Assembly: GCA_910575445.1 (NCBI GenBank)
Contig: CAJTFW010000005.1
Coordinates: forward strand, 1-64,000
Length of the DNA stretch: 64,000 bases
Direction: 5' to 3'
Origin: Lachnospiraceae bacterium
GTDB taxonomy: Bacteria; Bacillota; Clostridia; Lachnospirales; Lachnospiraceae
Part shown: piece after piece, positions 35,712 to 44,411 of the stretch
Layout: every line of letters starts with the position of its first letter
Position numbering within the stretch: position 1 is the first letter of the stretch
Notes under the pieces: generated by a model
The model's input: only the letters and a program-made list of their open reading frames with translations
Database searches by the model: none
Told to the model about the DNA's origin: nothing
Program-made: the position numbers and the translations under genes

Positions 35712-36830
35712 TTATAAGTCAATCGAAAATCGCATACCCAATGGCTTTTCCATAGGGAGAAAGGAATAATTACACTTTAGGGCACTTAGAATGGACGCTA
35801 CGATATATAATCCCAAGCCGTTACCACCACTATCATGGTTTCGGGCATAGTCGGGACGGTAAAACGGTTCAAAAATATGATTTAAGTGTTCTTCTGGAAT
35901 GGGTGAACACTCATTTTCAACCACTAAAGTTTGGTCGGTGATATAAACAGATATTTTGCAATCAACATCCGTATAAGCAAGTGCATTGGAAAGAATATTT
36001 GAAAGAGCTTTTGAAAATATCTTTGGCGGTATGCAGGCAACAAGATGTTGTGGCAAATTCAGTATAAAATGTTGTCCGTTAGCCTGTGCTATCATTTCAT
36101 ACTGTCTGCATAATTCCGTCAGATAAGGTATGACATCCATTTTTTGCGTTGGTTCATCAAATATATTCGCATTTAATTTTGAGGTATCTAAGATTTCGGA
36201 AATCATCTTGCCAAGCTGTTCTGCCTGCTCTTTGCATAAAGGCAAGAATGTACCATAATCTTTATATTTTCCGATTTCCAAAATCATATTTTCAAGCATT
36301 GCATTTAACGCCGTAACGGGGGTTTTTAATTCGTGTGAAGCAGCCCTCAGAAAATCAACCTTTTGTTTTTCAGCTTCACTTACACGTTCTTTTTCCTCTT
36401 TTAAGTGTTCAATCGTGAATAATAGTTTTTGATATAATACGTTGATACCGCTTGAAAGTTCTCCTATTTCGTCACTTGACCGAACGTCACAAACAGCACC
36501 TGTTTCTAATTCCGTCATGTGAATGGTCATATTCAGAATATGATGAATAGGTTTCGTAATAGCCCTTGAGAAGAAAAACGCGCAAATAAGGGAAACGAAA
36601 ATGCATATTACAATCGTGTAGGGTAATGAGCCGAGAATTGCCCTTGTAACCTCTGTGTTTCGTGGCGTTGACACAGGAACAATCCCCGGTATATCCTCCA
36701 CAACTATTGCACCCTCACTTGCCATAATAGGAGCGAGAAGATAAATCATTCCGCTTGCTAATAATGTAATCATCAGCATAAGAGAGAGGGTATATAGAAA
36801 AATTTTTGGAAACAATTTTAACTTTTTCAT
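35712..36830 (-). CDS. Sensor histidine kinase (VanS-like)
   Basis: 372 aa. Two membrane helices (about residues 12-35 and 75-92) flank a short ~40-residue sensor loop; HAMP domain to about 145; phospho-acceptor His in RAASHELKTPVTALNAM (about residue 167); ATPase with N box SNILSNALAYTD, G boxes and GGNGLGLYIV. The small outer loop favours detecting a membrane-bound signal such as a cell wall antibiotic. ATGA overlap with the regulator gene. Confidence 0.88.
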   Translation of the reverse strand: MKKLKLFPKIFLYTLSLMLMITLLASGMIYLLAPIMASEGAIVVEDIPGIVPVSTPRNTEVTRAILGSLPYTIVICIFVSLICAFFFSRAITKPIHHILNMTIHMTELETGAVCDVRSSDEIGELSSGINVLYQKLLFTIEHLKEEKERVSEAEKQKVDFLRAASHELKTPVTALNAMLENMILEIGKYKDYGTFLPLCKEQAEQLGKMISEILDTSKLNANIFDEPTQKMDVIPYLTELCRQYEMIAQANGQHFILNLPQHLVACIPPKIFSKALSNILSNALAYTDVDCKISVYITDQTLVVENECSPIPEEHLNHIFEPFYRPDYARNHDSGGNGLGLYIVASILSALKCNYSFLPMEKPLGMRFSIDL

Positions 36831-37492
36831 TTACTTACCTCATATTTATATCCAATCCCTTTGACCGTTACAATACAGTCAAGCCGCAGCTTCTTTCGCA
36901 GATTCTTAATGTAAGTATCAATCGTTCTGTCAATAATTGGGGCGTCAATTCCCCATAAATCGTCAAGTATTTGTGAGCGTGTCAGTACCAACCCTTTATG
37001 TTCAATAAGCAATCGCAACAAGTCGATTTCTTTAGGTGTAATATCTATTTTTCCGTTTGGGTCTTTTGCAGTATAGCCAGAAAAATCAACAGTTATATCG
37101 CCAAAGGTTACTATGTCGGATATAGTATTCTTTCCGCTTCTTCTCAGAAGTGCTGTAATACGTCTGCCAAGTAAAACCATAGAGAACGGCTTTGTAATAT
37201 AGTCGTCTGCCTGTTCGTCAAAACTTGTTACTTGTGTATATTCATCTTCAATCGCTGTAAGCATAATAACAGGAACAGTGCTTCCTCTCCGTATTTCATG
37301 GAGTACAGCAAGTCCTGTAATTTTGGGGAGCATTATATCTAAAACAACAAGGTCAATATTTCCTTTGTCAAAAAGTTGCAATGCGTCTGCTCCGTCATAG
37401 GCGGGAATGATTTTATGTCCTGCCGATTTTAAGTATTCACATATAGCATTATTAGTTGGTTTGTCATCTTCCACAATAAGTAATGTAGCCAT
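36827..37492 (-). CDS. OmpR-family response regulator
   Basis: 221 aa. Receiver with acidic pair EDD (residues 8-10), phospho-Asp in VVLDIMLPKITG (about residue 52) and Lys in YITKPFS (about 101). C-terminal winged helix 'ITPKEIDLLRLLIEHKGLVLTRSQILDDLWG'. Pairs with the kinase downstream; likely binds the three related sites in this island and so controls itself and the lipoprotein. Confidence 0.9.
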   Translation of the reverse strand: MATLLIVEDDKPTNNAICEYLKSAGHKIIPAYDGADALQLFDKGNIDLVVLDIMLPKITGLAVLHEIRRGSTVPVIMLTAIEDEYTQVTSFDEQADDYITKPFSMVLLGRRITALLRRSGKNTISDIVTFGDITVDFSGYTAKDPNGKIDITPKEIDLLRLLIEHKGLVLTRSQILDDLWGIDAPIIDRTIDTYIKNLRKKLRLDCIVTVKGIGYKYEVSK

Positions 37493-37523
37493 TAAGACAC
37501 CTCCTTAATAAGTTTATCAGTAC

Positions 37524-37546
37524 AATGTGGAACGTATATGAAATGG
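37524..37546 (-). promoter_or_regulatory. Candidate response-regulator site A
   Basis: The 23-base motif lies about 35-55 bases before the regulator start and shares 17 identical bases with site C and 18 of 23 with site B. Confidence 0.55.
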
Positions 37547-37548
37547 AG

Positions 37549-37728
37549 TTAATTTTTATTGCCCTTATATCGTTTATCCTGCGGCTTTTTCGCGCCCTTT
37601 GGTATCAGCCACATACGGCTGAATTTTGCCACGCCGGGTATGCGGTTTTCCTCACATAGCTTTTGTACCCGTCTTTCTGAAATGCCCCATTTCTTCGCCG
37701 CTTCCGGGGCAGAAATATACTCTAACAT
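37549..37728 (-). CDS. Excisionase-like helix-turn-helix protein
   Basis: 59 aa MerR/HTH_17-type DNA-binding protein: YISAPEAAKKWGISERRVQKLCEENRIPG forms the helix-turn-helix, followed by a wing ending WLIPKGAKKP. Such proteins serve as recombination directionality factors or regulators on integrative elements. No integrase is nearby, so it is probably a leftover. Start ATG 37728 with AAAGGGTGAG. Confidence 0.8.
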   Translation of the reverse strand: MLEYISAPEAAKKWGISERRVQKLCEENRIPGVAKFSRMWLIPKGAKKPQDKRYKGNKN

Positions 37729-37897
37729 TTTCACTCACCCTTTCTATAAGTTCTATCGCTATAATTATATACGGTCAGCCGAATAAATACAAGGCTTCTC
37801 CCGAAAAGAATTGTGAATTATTTTGGCTAACTGATAGAACGGTGTAGACATATCCAAGAGGAAAGGTGAACAGTAAAATGTAACAGGGTGAATAATT

Positions 37898-38251
37898 ATG
37901 TCAAAAAGACCAGTACCACAATACGACTTCAAGGCTTTTGGTGAAGCAATCAAGGCGGCGCGCGTCGGGCGCAAAGAGAGCCGCAAAAAGGTGAGCGACG
38001 AAATGTTTATCTCGCCGCGCTACCTTGCGAATATTGAGAACAAGGGGCAGCACCCAAGTTTACAGATATTCTTTGAGCTTATGCTCCGCTACAATATATC
38101 CGTAGACCAGTTCCTTTTGGAAACGCCGCCGGAAAAGGACACGCAGCGGCGGCAGCTTGACGCGCTTCTTGACGGTATGAGCGATACAGGCATACGGATT
38201 GTGAGCGCAACGGCAAAGGAGATAGCGGAAGTCGAAACAGAGGGCAGATAA
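37898..38251 (+). CDS. XRE-family regulator of integrative element
   Basis: 117 aa. Helix-turn-helix about residues 15-70 ('AARVGRKESRKKVSDEMFISPRYLANIENKGQHPS'), then a helical tail. Higher GC than the MarR module, like typical Clostridial conjugative elements, where this gene sits before mobC. Probably controls transfer genes that are now mostly gone. Confidence 0.85.
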   Translation: MSKRPVPQYDFKAFGEAIKAARVGRKESRKKVSDEMFISPRYLANIENKGQHPSLQIFFELMLRYNISVDQFLLETPPEKDTQRRQLDALLDGMSDTGIRIVSATAKEIAEVETEGR

Positions 38252-38321
38252 GATGTGTCCGTCAGAATTGAATAAGGTTTAGAGAGCGTTGTAATCTTTT
38301 TTGAGGATTGCAGCGTTTTTC

Positions 38322-38382
38322 TTTTGCGTAAGTTTGGCAAAACCGGGCATAGCTCCGTAGTAAGGCATAAGGGCATAAGGGA
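38322..38382 (+). other. oriT: Candidate origin of transfer
   Basis: Upstream of mobC: inverted repeat TTTTGC/GCAAAA (38322-38327, 38337-38342) and an 8-bp tandem repeat GGCATAAG twice (38364-38379). Relaxase sites often have such an arrangement just before the mobC gene. Nick site not defined; no promoter assigned in 38252-38518. Confidence 0.4.
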
Positions 38383-38518
38383 TAAAAACATTCGTAGCAA
38401 GCATAGGAAGCGGGTACCCACTTCCGTATTTTCCCCCTCCCGCGCTGCGGCGCGTCGGTTGAAAATGGCTTGTTGGGAAGTGTCCCAAACCCTCTAAAAA
38501 ACGGAAAGGAGCGAATAC

Positions 38519-38785
38519 ATGGATGGACGCAAAAGGACGGTGCAAATCAAATTCAGAGTGACGGAAGCGGAACGGGATTTAATACTAGAAAAAATGAAGC
38601 TCGTACCCACCCGGAACATGGCGGCATATCTGCGGAAGATTGCCATTGACGGGTACATCATTCAGATAGACCACAGCAACATTAAGGCAATGACCGCAGA
38701 GATACAGAAAATCGGGGTCAACGTCAACCAGATAGCACGCCACGTAAACGCGACGGGGAACGCATACCAAGAGGACATAGATCCA
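38519..38785 (+). pseudogene. mobC: MobC relaxosome protein, 3'-truncated
   Basis: The first ~90 residues are MobC-like: VQIKFRVTEAERDLILEKM, a ribbon-helix-helix start, and GVNVNQIARHVNATGNAYQEDI, the family's best motif. After about 38785 the frame continues 57 codons through unrelated sequence that is antisense to the next gene. No relaxase (MobA/VirD2-like) follows. Deletion or inversion has removed the transfer functions. Confidence 0.8.
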
Positions 38786-38853
38786 GTATATCTGTGCGCA
38801 CCCTGTTTACAGGGTGAATACGTTACCTCGGCTTTCCAGTTCCGTTACCCTCG

Positions 38854-39195
38854 TCATTCCGTACCGCCCTCGCTTTCATTTTCGGCATTAGGGAGAGTGG
38901 ATTGTGGGGAAGTGGTTTCCCGGCTTTCCGACTTGATTTTAGATATAATCTGCTGACATTCCCTTGTCTGCAAGGCAACTGATAAGATACGGTTTAGCTC
39001 GCCCTCGTCATAGTGGTAGCAGTCGGGAAAATACTTCACGATAATGCCGCCCATGATGTACTTGTGGTGGTTCTCGGCTTTACGTTTCTTCTCGTTCTGT
39101 TTTTTCTTCTCATTGGCTACACGCTGTTGCGCCTGTTTCAATGCCTGCAATGCCTTTTCTAAGTTTTTGCTTGTGTCATTTTTGCTCTCAATCAT
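38854..39195 (-). CDS. DUF3847 mobile-element protein
   Basis: 113 aa. Lys/Gln-rich coiled-coil N-terminus followed by 'KYIMGGIIVKYFPDCYHYDEGELNRIL', the DUF3847 signature; the tail is low complexity. Usual companion of relaxase genes in Clostridial elements; role unknown. ATG 39195 with TGAGGT is preferred to an ATG 18 bases earlier. Confidence 0.7.
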   Translation of the reverse strand: MIESKNDTSKNLEKALQALKQAQQRVANEKKKQNEKKRKAENHHKYIMGGIIVKYFPDCYHYDEGELNRILSVALQTRECQQIISKIKSESRETTSPQSTLPNAENESEGGTE

Positions 39196-39348
39196 TTCTG
39201 ATACCTCATTCATTCTGTGACTGTGTTAATAGTTTCTGAAAATAAAAAAGGCAGCGGATTGTCTGTTAAGATAATCGCTACCTAAAGGTAAACAATATTC
39301 AGTTCCCATATCATTTTTCTGTCTTGATTTTTTCCGAAAAACTGGAAG

Positions 39349-39672
39349 TTAAGAATATCTTTTCAAAATTCCTTTATAAAACCTATATGCCAAATAAATC
39401 CCAACCGAGCAATCAAACACTAATAATCCAATTCCAGCAATAGGAAAAACTACAAATAAAATCCCCGTCAATAAGAAGAATAACGCACACTTTTTATATA
39501 ATCCAGCTATTTCCGTATTATAGCCTTTTATATCTTTAACTTTATCCTTTAATGAGGTGTCACCACTCCAAAAATTAATAGGCTCACTGCTATCTTTATT
39601 ATAAACACCTATAACAAAGAAAGGAAAAGCACATAATAAACAGCATACCAAAGCTACTATTCTTCCAACCAA
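39349..39672 (-). CDS. Small membrane protein of unknown function
   Basis: 107 aa, with one hydrophobic segment at residues 5-23 and two from about 62-98. TTG start with GAGGAGG 8 bases upstream. The extracytoplasmic loop (about 25-60) is polar. AT-rich. It lies in a row of three small unknown genes reading the same way; membrane immunity proteins look like this, but that is only a guess. Confidence 0.6.
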   Translation of the reverse strand: MVGRIVALVCCLLCAFPFFVIGVYNKDSSEPINFWSGDTSLKDKVKDIKGYNTEIAGLYKKCALFFLLTGILFVVFPIAGIGLLVFDCSVGIYLAYRFYKGILKRYS

Positions 39673-39721
39673 TATACCAACCTCCTCAAACTCCGATTTT
39701 TCCAGTTCTACAAACGGGAAT

Positions 39722-40207
39722 TTACCTTGCGAAATACCGATTATATTCTCTAAATAACAGAGTTCTTCGTTTGTTGCTCTGCATGCGATACAAGTCGTGA
39801 AATTTATTAACCACTGACACGTTGCAAAGTCCTGTGCTCACTAAGAATTCATACTTTTTTTGTGAAAAAGGATATTCCATAACCACCCATTTAGCGTCCT
39901 CATTATTCTTAATAATGACCTCCCCCCAATAAACAGACATCATGCTTTCAAATTCTTCTTGTGTCAATCCCACCTGCTCAAATGATTGTTTTTCATATAA
40001 ATCAAAATACCATTTTTCTAATTTCTTTAGGCTTTCAATTGTATAGTCAGGAAAAAACACAGACGTTTGGGTGATAATCGCTTTTAATCTGTTTAGTAAA
40101 TTGTCTTTATATGAAATAAAATAATCTTCTGCTTCAGATTTATCATTAAATTCTCTTAAAGTTTCCCCATATTTAATTGCTATGTTCAAGCTGTATTTAG
40201 ACATCTT
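39722..40207 (-). CDS. Unknown cytoplasmic protein, immunity-like
   Basis: 161 aa, acidic, no membrane segment. Features: long N-terminal helices, then 'SVYWGEVIIKNNEDAKWVVMEYPF', a pattern seen in several polymorphic-toxin immunity families, and 'RRTLLFREYNRYFA' at the end. ATG 40207 fits the AAAGG spacing better than ATG 40213. No toxin gene is nearby. Function not claimed. Confidence 0.6.
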   Translation of the reverse strand, partial: KMSKYSLNIAIKYGETLREFNDKSEAEDYFISYKDNLLNRLKAIITQTSVFFPDYTIESLKKLEKWYFDLYEKQSFEQVGLTQEEFESMMSVYWGEVIIKNNEDAKWVVMEYPFSQKKYEFLVSTGLCNVSVVNKFHDLYRMQSNKRRTLLFREYNRYFAR

Positions 40208-40258
40208 TTTCATATCCTTTCTGTAACAACATGACCTGTATTGTAAACAACTTCCGAT

Positions 40259-40566
40259 TTATTTGCTTGAATAAGTGTATTTTGCAATTAAAGTTTTTTT
40301 GATACTATCATCTGATGTATCTGCAAACAAAATTCTGTCGTATGTGTAATTTTCATGTTCAAGACAGGTTTCGAGTATAAAAAGAAATATGCCTATATCA
40401 ATCTTGTTGTAATATCTTACTTTTTGAGCATGCATAATACCTCTTTTACCAAATTTCTTGTATCTGTAAATCATCAAATCGTTGCTATTGTTTTCAACAA
40501 TCCAAGTTGCAAAGGGGATACAGATATAGATAATGGTTCTACTTTTTGAGAGACTTTCTTAGGCAT
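40259..40566 (-). pseudogene. Frameshifted small gene of unknown function
   Basis: A strong start (TTGGAGG, ATG 40566) opens MPKKVSQKVEPLSISVSP; the reading then jumps by one base at a CCCC run (40514-40517) into FATWIVENNSNDLMIYRYKK and continues to the stop at 40259. Restoring one C gives a 102-residue protein. Either a phase-variable or dead gene, or a sequencing slip. No family recognised. Confidence 0.6.
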
Positions 40567-40602
40567 ATATTTCCTCCAAGTGCAATAAAAACTCAATCCT
40601 AT

Positions 40603-41787
40603 TTAATCTGTCACTTTTGTATCCTGTGCATTACCGACCTCTGGTATGTATAAGCGCATACCTGGTAAAAGCAGATAATTATCATCGCCAATCGTGCCTC
40701 TGTTCATACGATAGAGCAGCGTATAATAACTACCATATCCATAGTGTTGCTTTGCAATATTCCAAAGGCAATCTCCTGGGTGCACCGTATAGATATGGTC
40801 ATCTAATGTCTCTTCCACTTCCTTTGGCATCAGATAATGCTGTTGTCCCATATCGATTGCTTTTCCATAGAAAAGTTCTTTTTCTATCCTTCCATCTGCT
40901 GCCACTTTCTGAAGTGCTGGCTTTCCCCACTGAGGGCGAAGATAATAGGTGCTTCCATCCTCACAGGATATTTCAAAATCCTCTGTAACTTGATAAGCAT
41001 ACACTTCTGCCTGACCACTCTCTTTTAAATATTTATAATGTAAGAGCAAGATTTCTTCTTCTGTAACAACTACTTTTAAGCTACAGTCTCCTTGCTTATT
41101 ATACTGATAGATTCGATACTCCCACACCCCAACTTCGTTTGTGCCCCAATAATCACGATAGCACCACTCAGCCATCAGCCGTTCTTTGTCATATTCTGCC
41201 TGATATCCTTCACTAAAAAAGAGTTCTTCACTGTAGCCATTGGGGTCCGAGCCAACATTTCTGCGATAGGACAGATGTAAGAGAAGCCGGTCCTGTTCAT
41301 CAAACTGAAAATCACTAGCTTCAAACATATAGCGATATGCAATATAATAGCCATCTCTATAAGGTGCACTGTTGGATTTGTAATAAATATATCTGCATGT
41401 ATGCTCTGTATTGTTCCGCTGGTAAATATTTTCTTCACAATAATTGTTTTTACCACTGAGAATATTTGCACTATATCCCAGTGCATAAAGCAGACGATTC
41501 TGTTCGTCAAAATATGCATGAGAAGACTTTTCTATCTCTTCTTTATCATAGTTCTTTATCACCCACATATACTGCTTGTATATGCCATCTTCTATAGTAG
41601 CAGATGTCTTGTCATATGCATATGTTTCATGATGTATCAGTTTGAGTCTGTCATCTTCTGAATAGACATCATCGATTACTGTCTCTGTACTTTTCTCTGT
41701 GTCTTTGTCACTTGCCAGCGATAATACTGGTGTTATCATCCATACCAAGGCAATACCCAGTGCAAATACCCCAATCTTTTTTAACAA
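40603..41787 (-). CDS. Secreted protein with C-terminal LysM domain
   Basis: 394 aa. TTG start (41787) gives LLKKIGVFALGIALVWMITP, a good signal peptide ending near ALS; a longer reading frame would run through the tRNA-Leu gene and is wrong. The middle (about 30-330) is Tyr/Asp-rich with repeated 'DEQ(D/N)RLL' segments, like RHS/YD-type or lipocalin-like strands. The final ~50 residues are a LysM peptidoglycan-binding domain (YTVHPGDCLWNIAKQHYG). Cell-wall associated; function unknown. Confidence 0.75.
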   Translation of the reverse strand: MLKKIGVFALGIALVWMITPVLSLASDKDTEKSTETVIDDVYSEDDRLKLIHHETYAYDKTSATIEDGIYKQYMWVIKNYDKEEIEKSSHAYFDEQNRLLYALGYSANILSGKNNYCEENIYQRNNTEHTCRYIYYKSNSAPYRDGYYIAYRYMFEASDFQFDEQDRLLLHLSYRRNVGSDPNGYSEELFFSEGYQAEYDKERLMAEWCYRDYWGTNEVGVWEYRIYQYNKQGDCSLKVVVTEEEILLLHYKYLKESGQAEVYAYQVTEDFEISCEDGSTYYLRPQWGKPALQKVAADGRIEKELFYGKAIDMGQQHYLMPKEVEETLDDHIYTVHPGDCLWNIAKQHYGYGSYYTLLYRMNRGTIGDDNYLLLPGMRLYIPEVGNAQDTKVTD

Positions 41788-41870
41788 ATCTCTCTCCCAC
41801 CTTGTCCTAACACTACAACACCAAATACAATGCAAAAGAAAAAGAACGCCTATAATAAGCGCTCTTCTAA

Positions 41871-41952
41871 TGCGGATAACAGGACTTGAACCTGCACGGG
41901 GTTGCCCACCAGAACCTAAATCTGGCGCGTCTGCCAATTCCGCCATATCCGC
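41871..41952 (-). tRNA. tRNA-Leu (UAG)
   Basis: 82 bases. Acceptor GCGGATA pairs with TATCCGC plus discriminator A; anticodon stem CCAGA/TCTGG with loop TTTAGGT gives UAG; long variable arm and T-loop GGTTCAAGTCC are present. The CCA end is not encoded. Confidence 0.95.
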
Positions 41953-41981
41953 TTGACCTTTCATATCTTACCACTAATATT

Positions 41982-42725
41982 CTAAAAAGTCAATCTTATT
42001 ATTTCAAAAATTCCCATCAAAAGTGGCTGGTGAATTAAATAGATAGGTAAGCTGTATCTTCCAAGGGTACTTAAGCCTTTCATTCGACACCGCAAAAGCT
42101 TCTGCATGGATGGTATCTGCATCGTTATCCCATACAGAAAATAGCCACAAAGATATAAAAACAGCCATGGAAACAGTGAAAAATAATCACTCGAACGAAA
42201 TCCAGCAGCCGGAAATCCCAAAAAAGTCATCCCTATCCCCTGATATAAAAACTCTGGTACTTCTCCAAGTATAATACTTTCAAATCCCCAAAGATGCTTA
42301 TTAATATTTCTTGTGACAAAAAAAAGCAAAAAGCTAAGGAAAAAACCAACCATAGCTGGTATTTTATCACAGATTTTAGATAGCCCTGTCATCAAAATCA
42401 TCGCTGTTCCTAAGAAAGTCAGAATCCCAAAAAGCACCTGCTGCGATGGTACAACAAGTGTGGTTACTGCTGTAATGACAAGCCCCCACAAAAAGATAAT
42501 ACCACCTCTTCGAAATGGCGCACTGCCAAATCTCCAGCAAAATCCTGACACCAAGATAAATATATAACAGCTTCCCTGCTGCCATAAGTAACCAGGAGTC
42601 TTCCAGAACCAGTCTGCCGGCACACCATACAGCTCCACCAAATCATACATTCCATGATAAGCAATAATACTTAGAAGCGCTATCCCTCTGATTCCATCTA
42701 ATAGATGATAACGTTCTTTTTTCAT
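41982..42725 (-). CDS. DUF1624 / heparan-alpha-glucosaminide acetyltransferase-like membrane protein
   Basis: 247 aa with seven or eight hydrophobic helices. Opens 'YHLLDGIRGIALLSIIAYHGMYDL', containing the DxxRG and conserved His of membrane acyltransferases. Probably acetylates a cell-surface sugar or polymer. Overlaps the thioesterase gene by 4 bases. Confidence 0.85.
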   Translation of the reverse strand: MKKERYHLLDGIRGIALLSIIAYHGMYDLVELYGVPADWFWKTPGYLWQQGSCYIFILVSGFCWRFGSAPFRRGGIIFLWGLVITAVTTLVVPSQQVLFGILTFLGTAMILMTGLSKICDKIPAMVGFFLSFLLFFVTRNINKHLWGFESIILGEVPEFLYQGIGMTFLGFPAAGFRSSDYFSLFPWLFLYLCGYFLYGITMQIPSMQKLLRCRMKGLSTLGRYSLPIYLIHQPLLMGIFEIIRLTF

Positions 42726-43138
42726 CTTTGTGCCTTAAGTGCCCCTACCATCTTCTCATACAATAACGGCAATTCCTTTCGGATATTGACAAGATGCCCA
42801 TCCTTTTTCAGATAACAATGACTCGACGTTCCCGTTGCCCGCACTTGTCTGCTCTTTTCCTCCCGCATCACATAGGAAAGCTCGTATTTTACCCCTTTAA
42901 AAGAAGTCAGCTCCACCTCAATCAAAATACGCTCTCCAAAATAGGTCATTGCCTTATAGGCACACTGTACTTCGAGTACCGGACTGACAATCCCGGCCTC
43001 CTCCACCGCCTGGTAAGGAAAGCCCATCTCATCCATATAGGCAATCCTTGCCTCTTCCATCCATCGAATATAATTAGAATGATGGATAATCCCCATCTGG
43101 TCAGTCTCATAATACTGTGCCTGATGTAAATATTCCAT
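42722..43138 (-). CDS. Acyl-CoA thioesterase, 4HBT hot-dog fold
   Basis: 138 aa YbgC/FadM-like. The catalytic Asp is in YYETDQMGIIHHSNYIRWMEEAR (about residue 13). Hydrolyses acyl-CoA or acyl carriers; chain length unknown. Coupled with the membrane acyltransferase, hinting that both work on an acyl supply. AGGAGA site. Confidence 0.87.
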   Translation of the reverse strand: MEYLHQAQYYETDQMGIIHHSNYIRWMEEARIAYMDEMGFPYQAVEEAGIVSPVLEVQCAYKAMTYFGERILIEVELTSFKGVKYELSYVMREEKSRQVRATGTSSHCYLKKDGHLVNIRKELPLLYEKMVGALKAQR

Positions 43139-43205
43139 ATCTTGTTCTCCTGTCTTTGTATCAAATTTTTACTGCCTTTCTTATCATACCAGATTTTTCC
43201 GCAAT

Positions 43206-44411
43206 TTAAAATAAAATTGTAATCTTTGTTCCTTTTCCTGCTTCACTTTCCAGTGTCAGTTTCGCTTTATGCTGCGCTACCATATGTTTTACTATCGCCA
43301 GTCCAAGCCCGGTGCCGCCAGTTGCCTTGGAACGGCTTTTATCCACCCGATAGAACCGCTCAAAAATCCGCTCCTGATGCTCTTTAGGAATCCCAATCCC
43401 GGTGTCTTCCACACAGAGCCTTACATGCTCCTCTATAGACTCTGCAGTTACCACCACCGTTCCGCCCGGGCGGTTGTAGCGAATGGCATTGTCACAAAGA
43501 TTGTATAATATCTCCTCCACCATCTCCCGATTCGCATATACGATGCAAGGACTTCCCTGAAGGCTTAAGCTCACCTGATGTTTTTGTGCGCTGACTTGTA
43601 ACATCTCCACACAGTTTTGCGCCAGCTGCCAAAGGGACACTTTCTCAAACGAAACAGAGCTAGGCTCCATAGCATCTAGCTCTGACAGTCGAATACTATC
43701 ATTTATCATTGTCAAAAGACGAGTGGCACTTCGATGAATCTCTCCGGCAAACCGGGAAATATCCTCAGCTGTCACCATACGAAGCTCTATAAGCTCTGCA
43801 TAGCCGGAGATAGCCGTTAGAGGGGTCTTTAGTTCATGAGAAATATTGGCCGTAAATTCCTGGCGCATCTTGGTATTTTCTAAAATATCTTCCTGTTGCC
43901 TTCTAAGAAATACAAAACAATAGGCTAAAATCACTCCCGCCATCAGTGATACAATAGGCAGCATACTTTTGTACATTTTCCATATACTGGATGCTTTCTT
44001 GGCTATACGCAGCACAGAGCCATCTTCTAAACGTACTGCATAATAAAAAGCACTTTGGTCTAGAGTATCTGAGCGGCGAATAGATTCTCCCTGCCCGTCT
44101 TCTCTTGCCTTCGCCACTTCTGGTCGATTTCTGTGGTTGTCAAGGCCTCCTATCTCCACATCATTATCATACCATACACTTCCGTCATTTCCAATAAAAG
44201 TAATCCGGTACTGCAAAAAAAGTGCCCCTGTCTGCTCTAACCTTTTCTCCTCTAATGCTCCTGTCTGCTCTAGAAGTACTGCACAGGTTGCCAATTCTTC
44301 CATCATCTGCTTTTTAAAAAATTCATAAAAGACAACCGTTACCAAAAGTGTTGTCAGGCAGATGCCAAGAAATGCTGTTAAAATAAAATCCCGTTTTATT
44401 TTTTTCTTCAT
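43206..44411 (-). CDS. PhoR-like sensor histidine kinase
   Basis: 401 aa. Two membrane helices (about 12-32 and 150-168) with a ~115-residue outer sensor; phospho-acceptor in NISHELKTPLTAISGYAEL (about residue 197); N box EILYNLCDNAIRYN and G boxes DTGIGIP and GGTGLGLAIVKH. Pairs by ATGA overlap with the regulator. Next to a Na/Pi symporter, so phosphate sensing is likely. Confidence 0.88.
   Translation of the reverse strand: MKKKIKRDFILTAFLGICLTTLLVTVVFYEFFKKQMMEELATCAVLLEQTGALEEKRLEQTGALFLQYRITFIGNDGSVWYDNDVEIGGLDNHRNRPEVAKAREDGQGESIRRSDTLDQSAFYYAVRLEDGSVLRIAKKASSIWKMYKSMLPIVSLMAGVILAYCFVFLRRQQEDILENTKMRQEFTANISHELKTPLTAISGYAELIELRMVTAEDISRFAGEIHRSATRLLTMINDSIRLSELDAMEPSSVSFEKVSLWQLAQNCVEMLQVSAQKHQVSLSLQGSPCIVYANREMVEEILYNLCDNAIRYNRPGGTVVVTAESIEEHVRLCVEDTGIGIPKEHQERIFERFYRVDKSRSKATGGTGLGLAIVKHMVAQHKAKLTLESEAGKGTKITILF

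Noticed and set aside
41787-41964. Longer N-terminus for the LysM protein
   Set aside because: The extension is a translation of tRNA-Leu (41871-41952); the TTG at 41787 opens a proper signal peptide.
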